The position numbers and the translations under genes were made by a program. DNA of 64,000 nucleotides. Source: Taeniopygia guttata (lineage: Eukaryota; Chordata; Aves; Passeriformes; Estrildidae). Of this stretch, positions 1 through 10,680 are shown piece by piece (position 1 is the first letter of the stretch; each line of letters opens with the position of its first letter). The DNA is taken from positions 54,347,001 through 54,411,000 of the forward strand of contig NC_133024.1 in assembly GCF_048771995.1 (NCBI RefSeq), given 5' to 3'. The notes below the pieces were generated by a model that was not told the origin of the DNA, made no database searches, and saw only the letters and a list, made by a program, of their open reading frames with translations.

Positions 1-2439
1 ATACTATCATTGGACACCCGTGTTTTAGTACTTTACTCACCACACAGAGGTTTTTTTTCTCTGTGAGCTGATGAGAAAGACCATTTAAAAAATGGTCATT
101 CATGTATTTATTAAAGTCAGATAAATTTCAGTAACTACCTTTTTTGTTTTTTTAATGTCAAAGTGAATATTATAAAGAATTTGCTCATGTGAAAATAAAC
201 CCTAATATGCTGAAAAACTCTACAGTGAGGTGCAGGGCTGTTTGTTGCTCATCTGCCCATTGGACTGTGAGTGTATTATGCAAATTTCTGTACAAGTGGA
301 TCTTCAAATATTAGTCCATAGACACTCCTGCATTCCATGTTGATGTGTTTGATTGTTTTTATGTGCTTTAAGCCAAAAATATAAACTTCTTTCCTACTAA
401 GCTACGCACTTGCTGCATAGCTCTAAGCAGATGTTACTTTAACCCCTTTTCCAACACAGAAACTAACCAAAACTTGACAGAACTCCTGTGCATTGCCTTA
501 TGACTAATTTAAATGATTGAAATATAAATCTTCATTAATCTTTTTCCTGAGCATAGTTCCCCCTTTTTCTTTTGACAGGAACCCTCTTTACTCTTTCATA
601 TCTTCTTTACTACTCAGTAACACTACAACTCCTCCCCCTGCTAATGCTCTCTGACTGCAAATTAGACTGAGTCAGAAAGAAGAGTTCTGATTTTCTAGCA
701 CCTTGTTACAAATTCAAGCCCTACCACCCCACTATACTCATAAACTCACATTTCTTACTCTTCAACTGTATACATTTGGCATCATTAAAATTTGGCACTT
801 TGTAATCACCATTCTGATAAATACATAGTATCTCCAGTGACTAGAGATAGCTACTATGAAAGGACAGGAATAACATATCTGTGGGCATCCTATGAAAGAA
901 AAAACACTTCAGAGTCTTCATATTCTCAATATTTTTCTTTTCTTTTTTTTTTTTCCAGTTAAAAATACTAGCCATCAGAAAGAGCAAAGGCAGCAACTTC
1001 CAGAGATGCATTTGATGACAGAATAACAAAATGGGTGGCTCAATAAGAAAACATGCAGTTCACAGTCTTACAGTGATGTTACATTTATTATACCTTCAAC
1101 AAGGTTTATAAGCCAGCTAATCTCTTTTAGGAAAGCAAGTTTTCCGAATAAATAATATTTTTTCTTAGTAATCTATCTAATTTTGTGTAGAAGAGGGTAG
1201 CTGTATTGTTAGACCAATGTTGGTTGTGACAGGGGGTCATAGCTACTGATAACACAGCACGACAGTGCTGACAAGGGTCCTTGCAGAGATCCACCAATAT
1301 GAAGAAGGCAGCTACAACCTGGCTTCATTTATGAAGCAGGTATAAAAACCATATTGATTACTTTTTCTTTTCCTGACATATGTTTTGTAGGAGGGATTAT
1401 TTTATATACTCAAAACATAAAGAAAGAAAAGTCACTTCATGGATGTAGGTTGAGGATAGGGTTTACAGAGTTCCTACGACTGCTAATAGATCAACCCTGC
1501 ACAAGAAAATTACAATATAGTTGAGGTTGGTGTAACTTGTTCAAGCTAGTAAGTGTAATGGAGTAATATATTGTTTAAAGATAGCTAACTTACAAAGTCA
1601 GAAAAAATCAGACTTATGAGATAACAAAAATGGTTGACAGGGAAGTGACATAACCAGAAAAGATAACATATTGGATATATGTAATAATTTATGTGATATT
1701 ATTATTTAAACTGAGTTAAATGCATGTCATTTACCCTCCCAGCCACAAAATCCAGCATCTCATAAAGTGAGAAACAAGAAGTTTAATAATCCAGAACCTC
1801 TTAATGATTGACTCAACAAGCCAAAATACAATTCACCTGTAAGAAAGGCAGAACAATTTGAAATGGGCTGTTAATTAAAAGCTAAAGACCGAAAAGTATG
1901 TGCATTGAATTTCACCAGCACTTAGTGTTAAGATAACTCAGAGGTGGTATTACTTAATTGAAAACGTGGCAATAGAATTTACAAATAAATCTCTGATACC
2001 ACCACAGTGGGAGAGGTAACAGAACTTTCCTAAGAAACTGAAAACTCCAGTAGGCTAGGATGAATAGAAACAGGGGAAAAAAAAGATTTGAAAAGGATGT
2101 GTTCCTAACTAGTCAAAGAAAGGAGCTAGTGGTTTAGAAACAAGTAAATAAGAGTCAGATGTGACATTTCTCAGAAGTACCACAAAAATTTAAACAATGT
2201 ACATTTAACTTTTATCTGTCTGATATCAGTCCCCATATGTATCATCTCTCACTCCCATAGTTTCCATATTTCATTGCAGGTCACATATTCATAGATATGT
2301 CCCAACTACTATCTGATTTTGAAGTTTTTTAAAAGTCCCAGTACAAACAACCAAACCAGCAGTGCAGCAAGCAAGAAAAAAAAAGGTAGGTTTTGTTATT
2401 ACAGATAGTAAGCTCAGAGAAGGTAACAGACAGGCCCCC
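1..2439. other. Intergenic, nothing identified
   Basis: AT-rich. A pyrimidine tract at 930-957 ends in CCAG and looks like an isolated splice-acceptor decoy. The two 60-codon frames match nothing. Confidence 0.75.
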
Positions 2440-2592
2440 CAGTAGATTGCCCAGGGAAGCCAGAGAGTCTCCCTCATTAGCAACCTTCAATTTCTGTCTG
2501 GACGTGGCCCTGGTGCTAGGTGGCCCTGCTTAAGTAGATGGGTTGAACCAGATGACCTACAGAGGTCCCTTCTGACCTCAATCATTCTGTGA
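2440..2592 (+). mobile_element. CR1 LINE 3' fragment
   Basis: The plus strand carries GATTGCCCAGGGAAGCCAG, GGGTTGAACCAGATGACC, GAGGTCCCTTCTGACCTC and the tail ATCATTCTGTGAC. Only the last ~150 bp of the element are present. Confidence 0.88.
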
Positions 2593-4483
2593 CTCCATTA
2601 AATGAGGGGATACAGTTACCCCAGAAAAATTTGAAGAAAATATATGAAGCTTACTAGTAGCAAAGAGATAAACACAAATCTCCTGCAAGCTTGGACATGC
2701 CTGTTTCATCTTTACCCTACTAAATTTAGGAAGTCTCCATATGTACATAAAGCTGTGCTGTTGACGCCACATTACTTCTAACTTCTTTGACATACTGTAT
2801 TTCTCAAGGCTACATGGCCATGTTTATGTAGGCTTGTTACCATTTTTTTATGGGACTTGCAGAGCTCCTTCCACTGTCCCCCTATGCCACTTACAGGGCT
2901 GATTGTGCCTCAAGATTTCCCAAGTGATGAGGTCATTTTTGGAGTCAATGTGCTCAGACGGTCAATCTGTCTGCTGAGGCAGGCTTAGATAAATCAAAAA
3001 GACTCAAGGCCAATATCAATAAATGTATGTAAACAAAAAAAAAAAAGTATTAGAGCCTGATGGGTATCTCGCAGGTTAGCTATACATTCATTTTCATTAA
3101 AAACTGAGGAACACTGGGCAGACACTCACCAAGGACAGCATGAGAGATGATGGCTCATCACAGTTCGAAAACTAAGACAAGCGAAAATAACACAGCTCCA
3201 GAGACACAGGAAGAAACTACCACATTACATGCTTCCATTCTTCCTGCAAGATCTAACTTGATTCAATGTCCTAGTGAAATTCCATCCAGTATACATAAGT
3301 ATTTGTCTAAATGCTGGATCTCAGACTGATCCCCAGAAGCAGGACATTACAACATCTTTTTCTTGCAGTTAATAAGTTAGGTAGAAAGTAATCAACTCAC
3401 TCCCACAGAGATTTTGTAAGACATGTCTCATCTTGAGGCCAGAGAAATGTCATAAATTATATCCAGAACCAGAGTTACCATCTGCTTACTACTCCAAATG
3501 CTATTTTTGTTTAATTGTGTATGTTATTAGTTGTTGAAGTTGTTTTTCCTTAGAACTGAAGGGTAGAAATGAAGTTGGTTTAAAATAAGAGAGCATGGTC
3601 TGTTTTTTAAAATCAGTGTTATAACTCTGAACTAAATAGTAGTCAGACAGTTTACAAATATTTCATACACTTTCAGTGGTTAGGTCATTCATCATGCATT
3701 TCAAAATAATCAACTGCTATAGCTTTTGGACATTGGTGCTCAATTTTCATCCCTATTTCTCATTCAGAAGATAATTCAGCAAACTAAAAACTCACACTTT
3801 GGTAGTCAATATAACATCTTCTTTGGCTAAGGTTCATTTAATTGGGGAAGATTCATATCACAAAACCAATTAGTCTAGTAGGCTCAGTTTGGTGAACACA
3901 GCAAATGATACACCTATGTCAGCAAGAACTGGAGTATTTTCATCATTGTTTAATCAGTGTGTTTCAAAGAGCGCTGCATTTTGAACTATAATCCAGCAAG
4001 TATTGAACAATGACCTTTATATAAACCAGAGCATTACGATGGAGTGCTGCAGGTCAGGGAAATCCTTAAGGAAGGAGTATAACCAAAGATGCTATTTTGC
4101 CTAATTAGACCAATCAAACACAAAATGGGGGAAAGTCCCCTTGCAACTGAGTGTAAAACATGCAGAAAGGAACTGTTCCAGTGAGGAGATTCTTCAGACA
4201 GCCACAGCAACAAAATCCAGCTCTCCCTTTTCTGGGATCAGCAAGGTAATCACTAGACTGTAATAGGATAGATTGTTTACTTTTTTCCCTTTCTAAAATA
4301 AGGATAGAATGTCCAAGTTTTGCAAGGAAAATAAATGTGTTTACATATCCTCAAGATATAAGTAGGTCTGGCCCTTTGGGAGACATAAGAGGAATGTCTA
4401 GTTTATAGATCTAAGGTAGGAGCTATGCAACAAAATGCTACAAATAGACCATGATGATGCAAGAAATCTGGACTCTGGGGACA
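2593..4483. other. Intergenic with an isolated promoter-like stretch
   Basis: AT-rich with 12 A at about 3036. Near its right end are TATATAAA (4018-4025), GACCAATCAAA, GGGGGAAAGTCCCC and a splice-donor-like CAAG|GTAATC at 4246. No coding sequence. Confidence 0.7.
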
Positions 4484-5088
4484 CTTGCAGAAGAAGGACA
4501 TGGACTCTTTGGGTCCAAGAGGAATGCTGCAAAGATATCCAGAGGACTGGAACATGTCCCCTACAAAGACAGGCTGAGAGAGCTGGGTTATTCAGCTTGG
4601 AGGTGAGAAGGACCTGAGAACTTACAGCTCCTTCCACTGCCTCAATGGGCCACAAGAGAGCAGGGTCTTTCTACTACTACATATAATGAAAGGAGGAGGG
4701 GCTTTAAACTGATTTATATTATATAGTAGGAAGAAATCCTTTACTGTGAGGGTAGTGAAACACTGGAATAGGTTGCCCAGAGAAGTTGTGGATTCCCCAT
4801 GCCTGGATATGTTCAAAGTAAGGTTGGATGGGCTTTGAGCAACCTGGTCAAATTTATATTATATAGTAGGAAGAAATCCTTTACTGTGAGGGTAGTGAAA
4901 CATTGGAATAGGTTGTCCAGAGAAGTTGTGGATTCCCCATGCCTGGATATGTTCAAAGTAAGGTTGGATGGGCTTTGAGCAACCTAGTCTAGTGGGAGGA
5001 GTCCTGATCTATGGTTGGAGGATTGAACTAGATGATTTTAAGGTCCGTTTAAGCCCCAAACTTTCCATGATTCTGTAATTCTGTGATT
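4484..5088 (+). mobile_element. CR1 LINE, truncated 3' end with an internal duplication
   Basis: The plus strand reads from the ORF2 tail (AAGAAGGACATGGACTC, CAGGCTGAGAGAGCTGGG) through GGTTGCCCAGAGAAG and GAGCAACCTGGTCTAGTGG to the tail CCATGATTCTGTAATTCTGTG at 5088. It is 5'-truncated as is usual for CR1. One 140-bp segment is present twice in tandem (separate entry), which a standard CR1 does not have. Confidence 0.92.
4712..4989 (+). repeat. Tandem duplication of ~140 bp inside the CR1
   Basis: 4712-4849 and 4852-4989 align without gaps at an offset of 140. I count three differences in about 138 bp, all transitions (4763/4903, 4776/4916, 4846/4986). The CR1 as a whole differs far more from its family, so the duplication came well after the insertion. 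Confidence 0.93.
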
Positions 5089-7094
5089 ATTTGATGCTCA
5101 AAATAGCAAAAGTGAAAAAATCCCTTATTAATAACAGCTGTCACCTGCCTAGAAATTATGAGGACTTAATGTAGACAAAAAGCTGCTACAAGTAAGACAT
5201 CTTTGAGCCCACCAGAAAATCCCTATAGTGGGGTGGAATTCCATGGTGGAAAGAACAATAGACTAACAGTGCTCAGAAATAAAAGAATGACAGGAGGCTG
5301 GAAATTGAAAAATTAAAATTAGCCAAGCAGAACAGTGAAAATTTCAGAGTTAAAACAAGGTATCAAGATTCGCGAGCATTGGGCAGAGAAGTCAAGCTTA
5401 GTCCCAGCTCTGGAGTGACCTAAAGTGCATGGTGGGAGAGAAGGGGAAGAGGTCTCCAAAGCATTAGGCAGCTGCTATATTATATTTTCATCTTAATGGG
5501 CTGGTTGATGATGATATTTATTGGCACTAAGAAGACTGAGGGATCTTAAAACCTCTGAGGAGGTTATAACGTGGTACCCATGCAAAAAGCAGCTGCAACC
5601 TCTGTAAAAGTTTACAGAGAAATAGAAAATGTGCATTTAGAGGAGTGCCACTGAAGCGCCAGTGGCTGTGTTTTTAACTACAGCTTGGTTTCTGGTCACA
5701 CGGACGCGTGTGACAGAGAGATCTCATGCCTTCTGCTCAGAGCTAGCCCAGCTCCCCAAATGCAGATTTGACCTGGACAAAGGTGACCAAGGGTGTCCAT
5801 AGAAGGGTGAGGGACTGAGAAGCATGGGCAATGAGCACTGTCAGTGTCTTCTTATTTCTTTTCAAAATAGATGTACTTTAAAGTGCCAATTGTCAGCTGC
5901 AGAAAACAAAATGACAACCCACCCCTGAAGGGGGTCAGACAAGAACAGGGGAATGAACGCTTCTTATGTTTTTCTTGAATGTGTCTCAAACCCATTTTGA
6001 TGGGACCACTCTAGGAGAGTTTTGAAGCTATTCACTTTCAGAAATGTTCACAGAATATCACTTTTATACACTCTGTACATGGAAGAGGTTCATCAAACAT
6101 GCCCAGTAACAACTGTTAAGGCAGTTTTGTCATGTGGGTATTTACCCTCTGGGAGCAGGACTGAAGCCACTGATATAATTTGCATAAACTACCATGCAGT
6201 CTTCAGATGGTAATAAATTAAGGTGACACCCTCCTGCTGAAGGCTGGGTATTCTTTCCACAAACCCATGAGCAACACAGAATGTGTGTAGCTTTTGAGAC
6301 CCTAAATCAAACCAGTGACATTTTGTGAAGACAGGTTGTGGCATTTTGTATTTTATGTTGTATCAAAGAAAGAAAAGGCAGCAGCTTTTTGTTTTGGGGT
6401 GAGGGAAGTGTCAACCAGTAATTTAAAAGTTAGCTGAGCATAACATATCATTCTTAATATGCATTCAACAACACACACTGTAATGACTGAGAATGCTGCA
6501 AATACTGAATGTAAACTATTGCTAATGTGTTTTACAGATCCACACCACAGGGCACATTCAGTCATGTTTCAAGTTTCAGCTGACAGATTGACAGATACCA
6601 ATTGACAGAACACACTGTAGTGGAATTCTTGACATTGGTTGTATCTATCTTAGAGTGTAGATGGGCATGACCACATTAGGCTACACTTCCATGTGAAAAA
6701 TTAGTCACAGGAAACGGTGCATTACTGTGATTCAGCAACACTGATTGTGTGGAAAATTACGGATGATGAAGGTATAGTTTTCACTGCAGTGTCATAAAAT
6801 GTTTCTTTAAATTCTGCAAGGAGTAATTAAATAAAAATACTGATATGAACCAATAAGTTGAAGTACTTGATTTACATAATCAATTTCTATCTGGAAAATC
6901 AATGTGATGAAAGAGAAAAGTCAAAGGTATGATTCTACCTCAGCTCTTAAAGGTATGTGATTCATTTTAAATCACAAAGAAGTCACTCCGAGACCTTATG
7001 GCTTCTCCTACTGAAACAATGACAAAAGAAAAGTTCCATAGTGAATTTGAATAGGAATAAGACGGTCCTTTAAAATTCTTTCCCTTCACAAAAG

Positions 7095-7170
7095 ATATAC
7101 AGATACATATATATATGCAAATATTTATGTGTAGGTAAATATATATCTATATTGACATAATTATGTATGC
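7095..7170. repeat. AT-rich degenerate microsatellite
   Basis: Repeated ATATATAT/GTAAATATATAT/TATGTATGC words. A simple repeat only. Confidence 0.7.
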
Positions 7171-8700
7171 ATACCTGAACAAAAGTCCTAAGGGACTTTA
7201 CAGCATGAACTTCACCCTAGCTTAGATTAGAAAAGTTCTGCAATGCTGATTAAAAGTAACAGTCAGCACATCATAACAGCGTAAAGTGCTAAAATATGCC
7301 TGCAAGAGTTGTTACTCAAAATTTTACATGCCATACGGATTCTTGTTCTTTTCTAGATGACACATATTCATATTTGTTAACAAATTCTCAGAAGCAATTG
7401 CCACAGGAATGAATCAAAAGACTAATTCAGGAAGGGTGATTTAGAAGCAGAATAAATAGACATGGGCATGCACAGGACATGCAGTTCTCAAAAAAGCTCA
7501 CATGGAAGTATCACAAATATTGTGAAATGAAAGGCTTTTTGGTTTGTAGGAAAATGAACTTCTACAAATAAAAACTCAGATAGAACTAAATATATCTACA
7601 TTGTTTTAATAGATATTTCAGCAGAATGAAAATATATATTGCTAGGCAAAATATTTTGAAACTTGAATTAAAGTGTCATTGCATTATCAATAGAACAATA
7701 TTACTTCCAAAAGAAACTTAGATTGTTTTTGTTATTTGCCACATTTAATTAAAAATCATTCTGTGAACCCATACTTGTATAATTTTCTCGACATCCTGTG
7801 GCTGCCAGTGACAGTCTACAGCTACATAAGGGAATCAGTTAATACAACAATGCATACTAATGAAGCAACTCATGCAGCATTCACTGCCAGCACAGGAGAA
7901 AATGCATAAATGTTGTTGCCTTAATTGTGTGGATCACTGGGAATTATAACAGTTTTTTTTTTTCTGTACTATTAATATATTCTTTATTATTCAGCTGTAC
8001 AGTGTGCCGCATCAACATGTTAATTCCTTGATGCAAGTTTAATCTCTTCTCATTGACAGAAAGCCAAAGGCTTCTAAATTGCTTGCTCTCCTATACTATT
8101 TCTTTTCTTTTTTCTTTTCCTTACGCTTTTTTTCTTTTCAGAAAACAATTTAGCATACTGTGAGTATCTTTCAGTAAAGGGGCAATTATAAGGGTTGTTT
8201 TGAAGAAATTAATTTCATTGAATTATCCTGAAGGAAACAAAGAAGATACATAGCTAGACACCTCAAGCAGTCTGCAAAAGATTTTACCAATTAATTTACT
8301 GTTTGACAAGGAAATGATTCACTTACTATAATTGTGTTTCTTATTTCTCTATGCACTTTTACTTCTGGCAGTTTCATATGAGAAGGTAGCATCTTATTTA
8401 TTATATATTGAGTATTCATCTTATTTATTGAGTATTAAGTATCACAAAAAAAAATCCCTGAACAGCTATCGATAAATGTTTCAGCTAAATGACCTTTTTC
8501 TGATTTCCAGCTGAGGCATGTTCTCATTCAAGTACTGGATATAAAGCAGGAAATGGCAATTAATTTTGTGAGGAAAAAAAAACTTTCAAGAAAGAAAACT
8601 TAGCTCTTCATACAGTTTCTTGGAAAAATGTCTGGTGTTCTAAAGTGTGCCCAAGGCAAGAGAGAACAGAAATGTGTCTCTAGCAGCAACTGGATGTTCA

Positions 8701-8718
8701 AAGAAGAAGAAGAAGAAA
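8701..8718 (+). repeat. Short (GAA)n tract
   Basis: Five to six GAA units in a row. Confidence 0.85.
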
Positions 8719-8999
8719 CTTAGTTCTCAAAGATAAAAACTAAGTTCTTAACAGTTTTGACAGATCCATTCCTCATGGTAGTCTTAGTTGAGACATAATA
8801 GTTCCTACTCCTAAGGTAGCAGAGCAGGGGTGACTGAAGTGTGAACAGCAGACCAAAACCAGCCCACAAGGCATTTTCCCAGATGTTTTCTGTGAATGCT
8901 CCTGGCCAGCAGATCAGATCACACTATCAGCTGATCACCCCAGAGATGAAGCTCATGAATAATAATTCCAGACAGCTCTTAACTCATCTCTATTGAAAA

Positions 9000-10150
9000 A
9001 TAAGAGCACTCTTCCTTCTGCTTCTGGGAGGTTGGCTGGAGGGCCCTATGGAAAGCAAAAGGGTACAGGGATCAGGCAGAAATGAAGCTGGCCCAAATCT
9101 CAGCTCCCATCTTTGTTACCACCTAACCCAGAAGTGAAGACCTGGCAGAGAAAGACCATCCTAATATTCCTCCTGCTCAAAACCTGAAGTAGGAGCAGGG
9201 AAGAATTGCAGGTGTCTCCATACAGCTTCTGCCCATGTACACTCAATAGAATTGGCTTAGCCTGTACAAACACAAGGGCCAGCCTTGTAATGTTAAGGCA
9301 AGTAAAGAGCGGTCACCTCTTCCAGCCACCCTGGCCTCAAGACCCCTCATGTCAAGCTGTGGGAGCCCAGCCCAGTATCCCAGAGACCTGGGGACTTGTC
9401 AGGCTAAAGACTGTGTCTTCTGCCGTCTCCCTTTGCAGGTTCAGCCAAGAGTGAAGCTGAGCACATAATCCAGACAGAAGACACAGACACAGCTGGTCAC
9501 ACAGAAAGCCACAGACAAGGCAGAACTCCCCCATCATTCAGGACTCACACCAGGCAGAGGCACACAGAGACACGTCCCCTCCTCCTGTTGGGCTGCAGAG
9601 GCAGAAGGTGACAGGCTCAGCACACACCCCAGCTCCCTGGGTTCACAAGCACACACACACTGGCAGTTCCCCTGAGCACCAGCATGGTCCCTCTGCCTGG
9701 CCAACAGCCCTGTCGAGATCCTGGCCTTCCTTACTCATCCCATGGGTCCCTGGCTCACGGGTTGGTCTCACTGAGTGCTCACTACACACATAGAATCCAC
9801 AAACTTGTCCCCCAGGCATCCAACAATGACAGGTTCCAAATACCAGCACAAACGCTCCATCCACCTGATACCTCTGCCCAGACCCAAGGTCCCTCTACCC
9901 TCCAGCTGGTGTATGGGGTTTATAGGGAAATACACACACACCCCAGACTCACTATTTGGGGCAGGTACAGACAGCCCCAGGAGACGACACTCAGCACAAA
10001 TGCTGTGGGTCTGCAGTCCTGATCCAGCCACTGGCACTGAGCCCCTCACTTACCCCTCTCATGCCTGTATCCCCATATCTGGTTTTTAGACACACACAGT
10101 TCCCACCCCAGTGAGTAAAATTCGAAGTCCCCATTGGTTACAGTACCTAA
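9000..10150. repeat. GC-richer CA-rich block, probable old ERV/LTR-derived repeat
   Basis: This kilobase stands out from the AT-rich surroundings: rich in C and in CACACA runs on the plus strand (9650-9660, 9940-9950, 10090-10098), with blocks such as GCACACAGAGACACG and TGGCCAACAGCCC. Several overlapping open frames of 60-112 codons on both strands merely reflect the higher GC and match nothing I recognise. On the minus strand a CCCTATAAACCCC box lies near 9920. Composition suggests an ERV or LTR remnant, but I cannot name a family or ends. Confidence 0.35.
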
Positions 10151-10317
10151 TTATGAAACCTCACTGCTCCCAGTAGCTTTCTCTTTTTCTTTCTATCCCT
10201 TTTTATCCATTGAAAAAAATCCTTAACTAGATCCTTAAAGGAGTGGACACTCTCTTTCTGTATAACTTTGCACAAACTCAGTGTGGTGTTTTTTCTGCCC
10301 AAAACAGATACAATCTC

Positions 10318-10680
10318 ATCAGTCTCCTTTTCTCCAGGTTAACCACCACCAGCTCCCTCATAAGACTTGTGCTCCAAACCCTTCACCAGTTTCATTATCC
10401 TTCTCAGGACTCACTCCAGCAACCTCACTGTCCTTGCAGTGAGCTGCACTGGACATAGGACTCAGGTGCAGCATCACCAGTGACCAACAGAGAGGGACAA
10501 TCCCTGCCCTGGTCCTGCTGGCCACACTATTGCTTATACAGGCCAAGATGCCATTGGCTTTCCTGTCCACCTAGGCACACACTGACTCATGTTCACCTGG
10601 CTGTCAAACAGCACCCCCAGCGCCTTTTCCATCAGGCAGCTTTTCAGCTGGCCATAGCAGTGACCAGAAATGCCAAATAG
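10318..10680 (-). mobile_element. CR1 LINE fragment from the ORF2 end
   Basis: Minus-strand translation retains broken CR1 ORF2 C-terminal phrases in two frames: EKALGVLFDSQVNMSQ and KANGILACISNSVASR, followed by PLCWSLVMLHLSP. The frame shift between them shows it is dead. The 3' tail is missing. Confidence 0.88.

Larger units (their letters stand above)
5089..8999. other. Intergenic, possible conserved non-coding stretch at 7.8-8.1 kb
   Basis: No gene. It holds the 7.1-kb AT microsatellite, a 50-base pyrimidine tract ending in CAG at 8095-8142 and a (GAA)n. The 7800-8090 stretch has balanced, non-repetitive composition of the kind seen in conserved elements, but conservation cannot be judged from one sequence. 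Confidence 0.7.

Noticed and set aside
930..958. T-rich tract ending in CCAG
   Set aside because: An acceptor-like decoy without a downstream exon.
5695..5714. Palindrome TCACACG-GA-CGCGTGTGA
   Set aside because: A short perfect-looking inverted repeat with a CpG core, but isolated and with no neighbouring signal.
8095..8145. Long pyrimidine tract ending in CAG
   Set aside because: Looks like a splice acceptor, but no open or recognisable exon follows and no partner donor was found.
9643..10089. Overlapping open frames of 61-112 codons on both strands
   Set aside because: They arise from the high-GC, CA-rich composition of the block; none resembles a protein and they conflict with one another.
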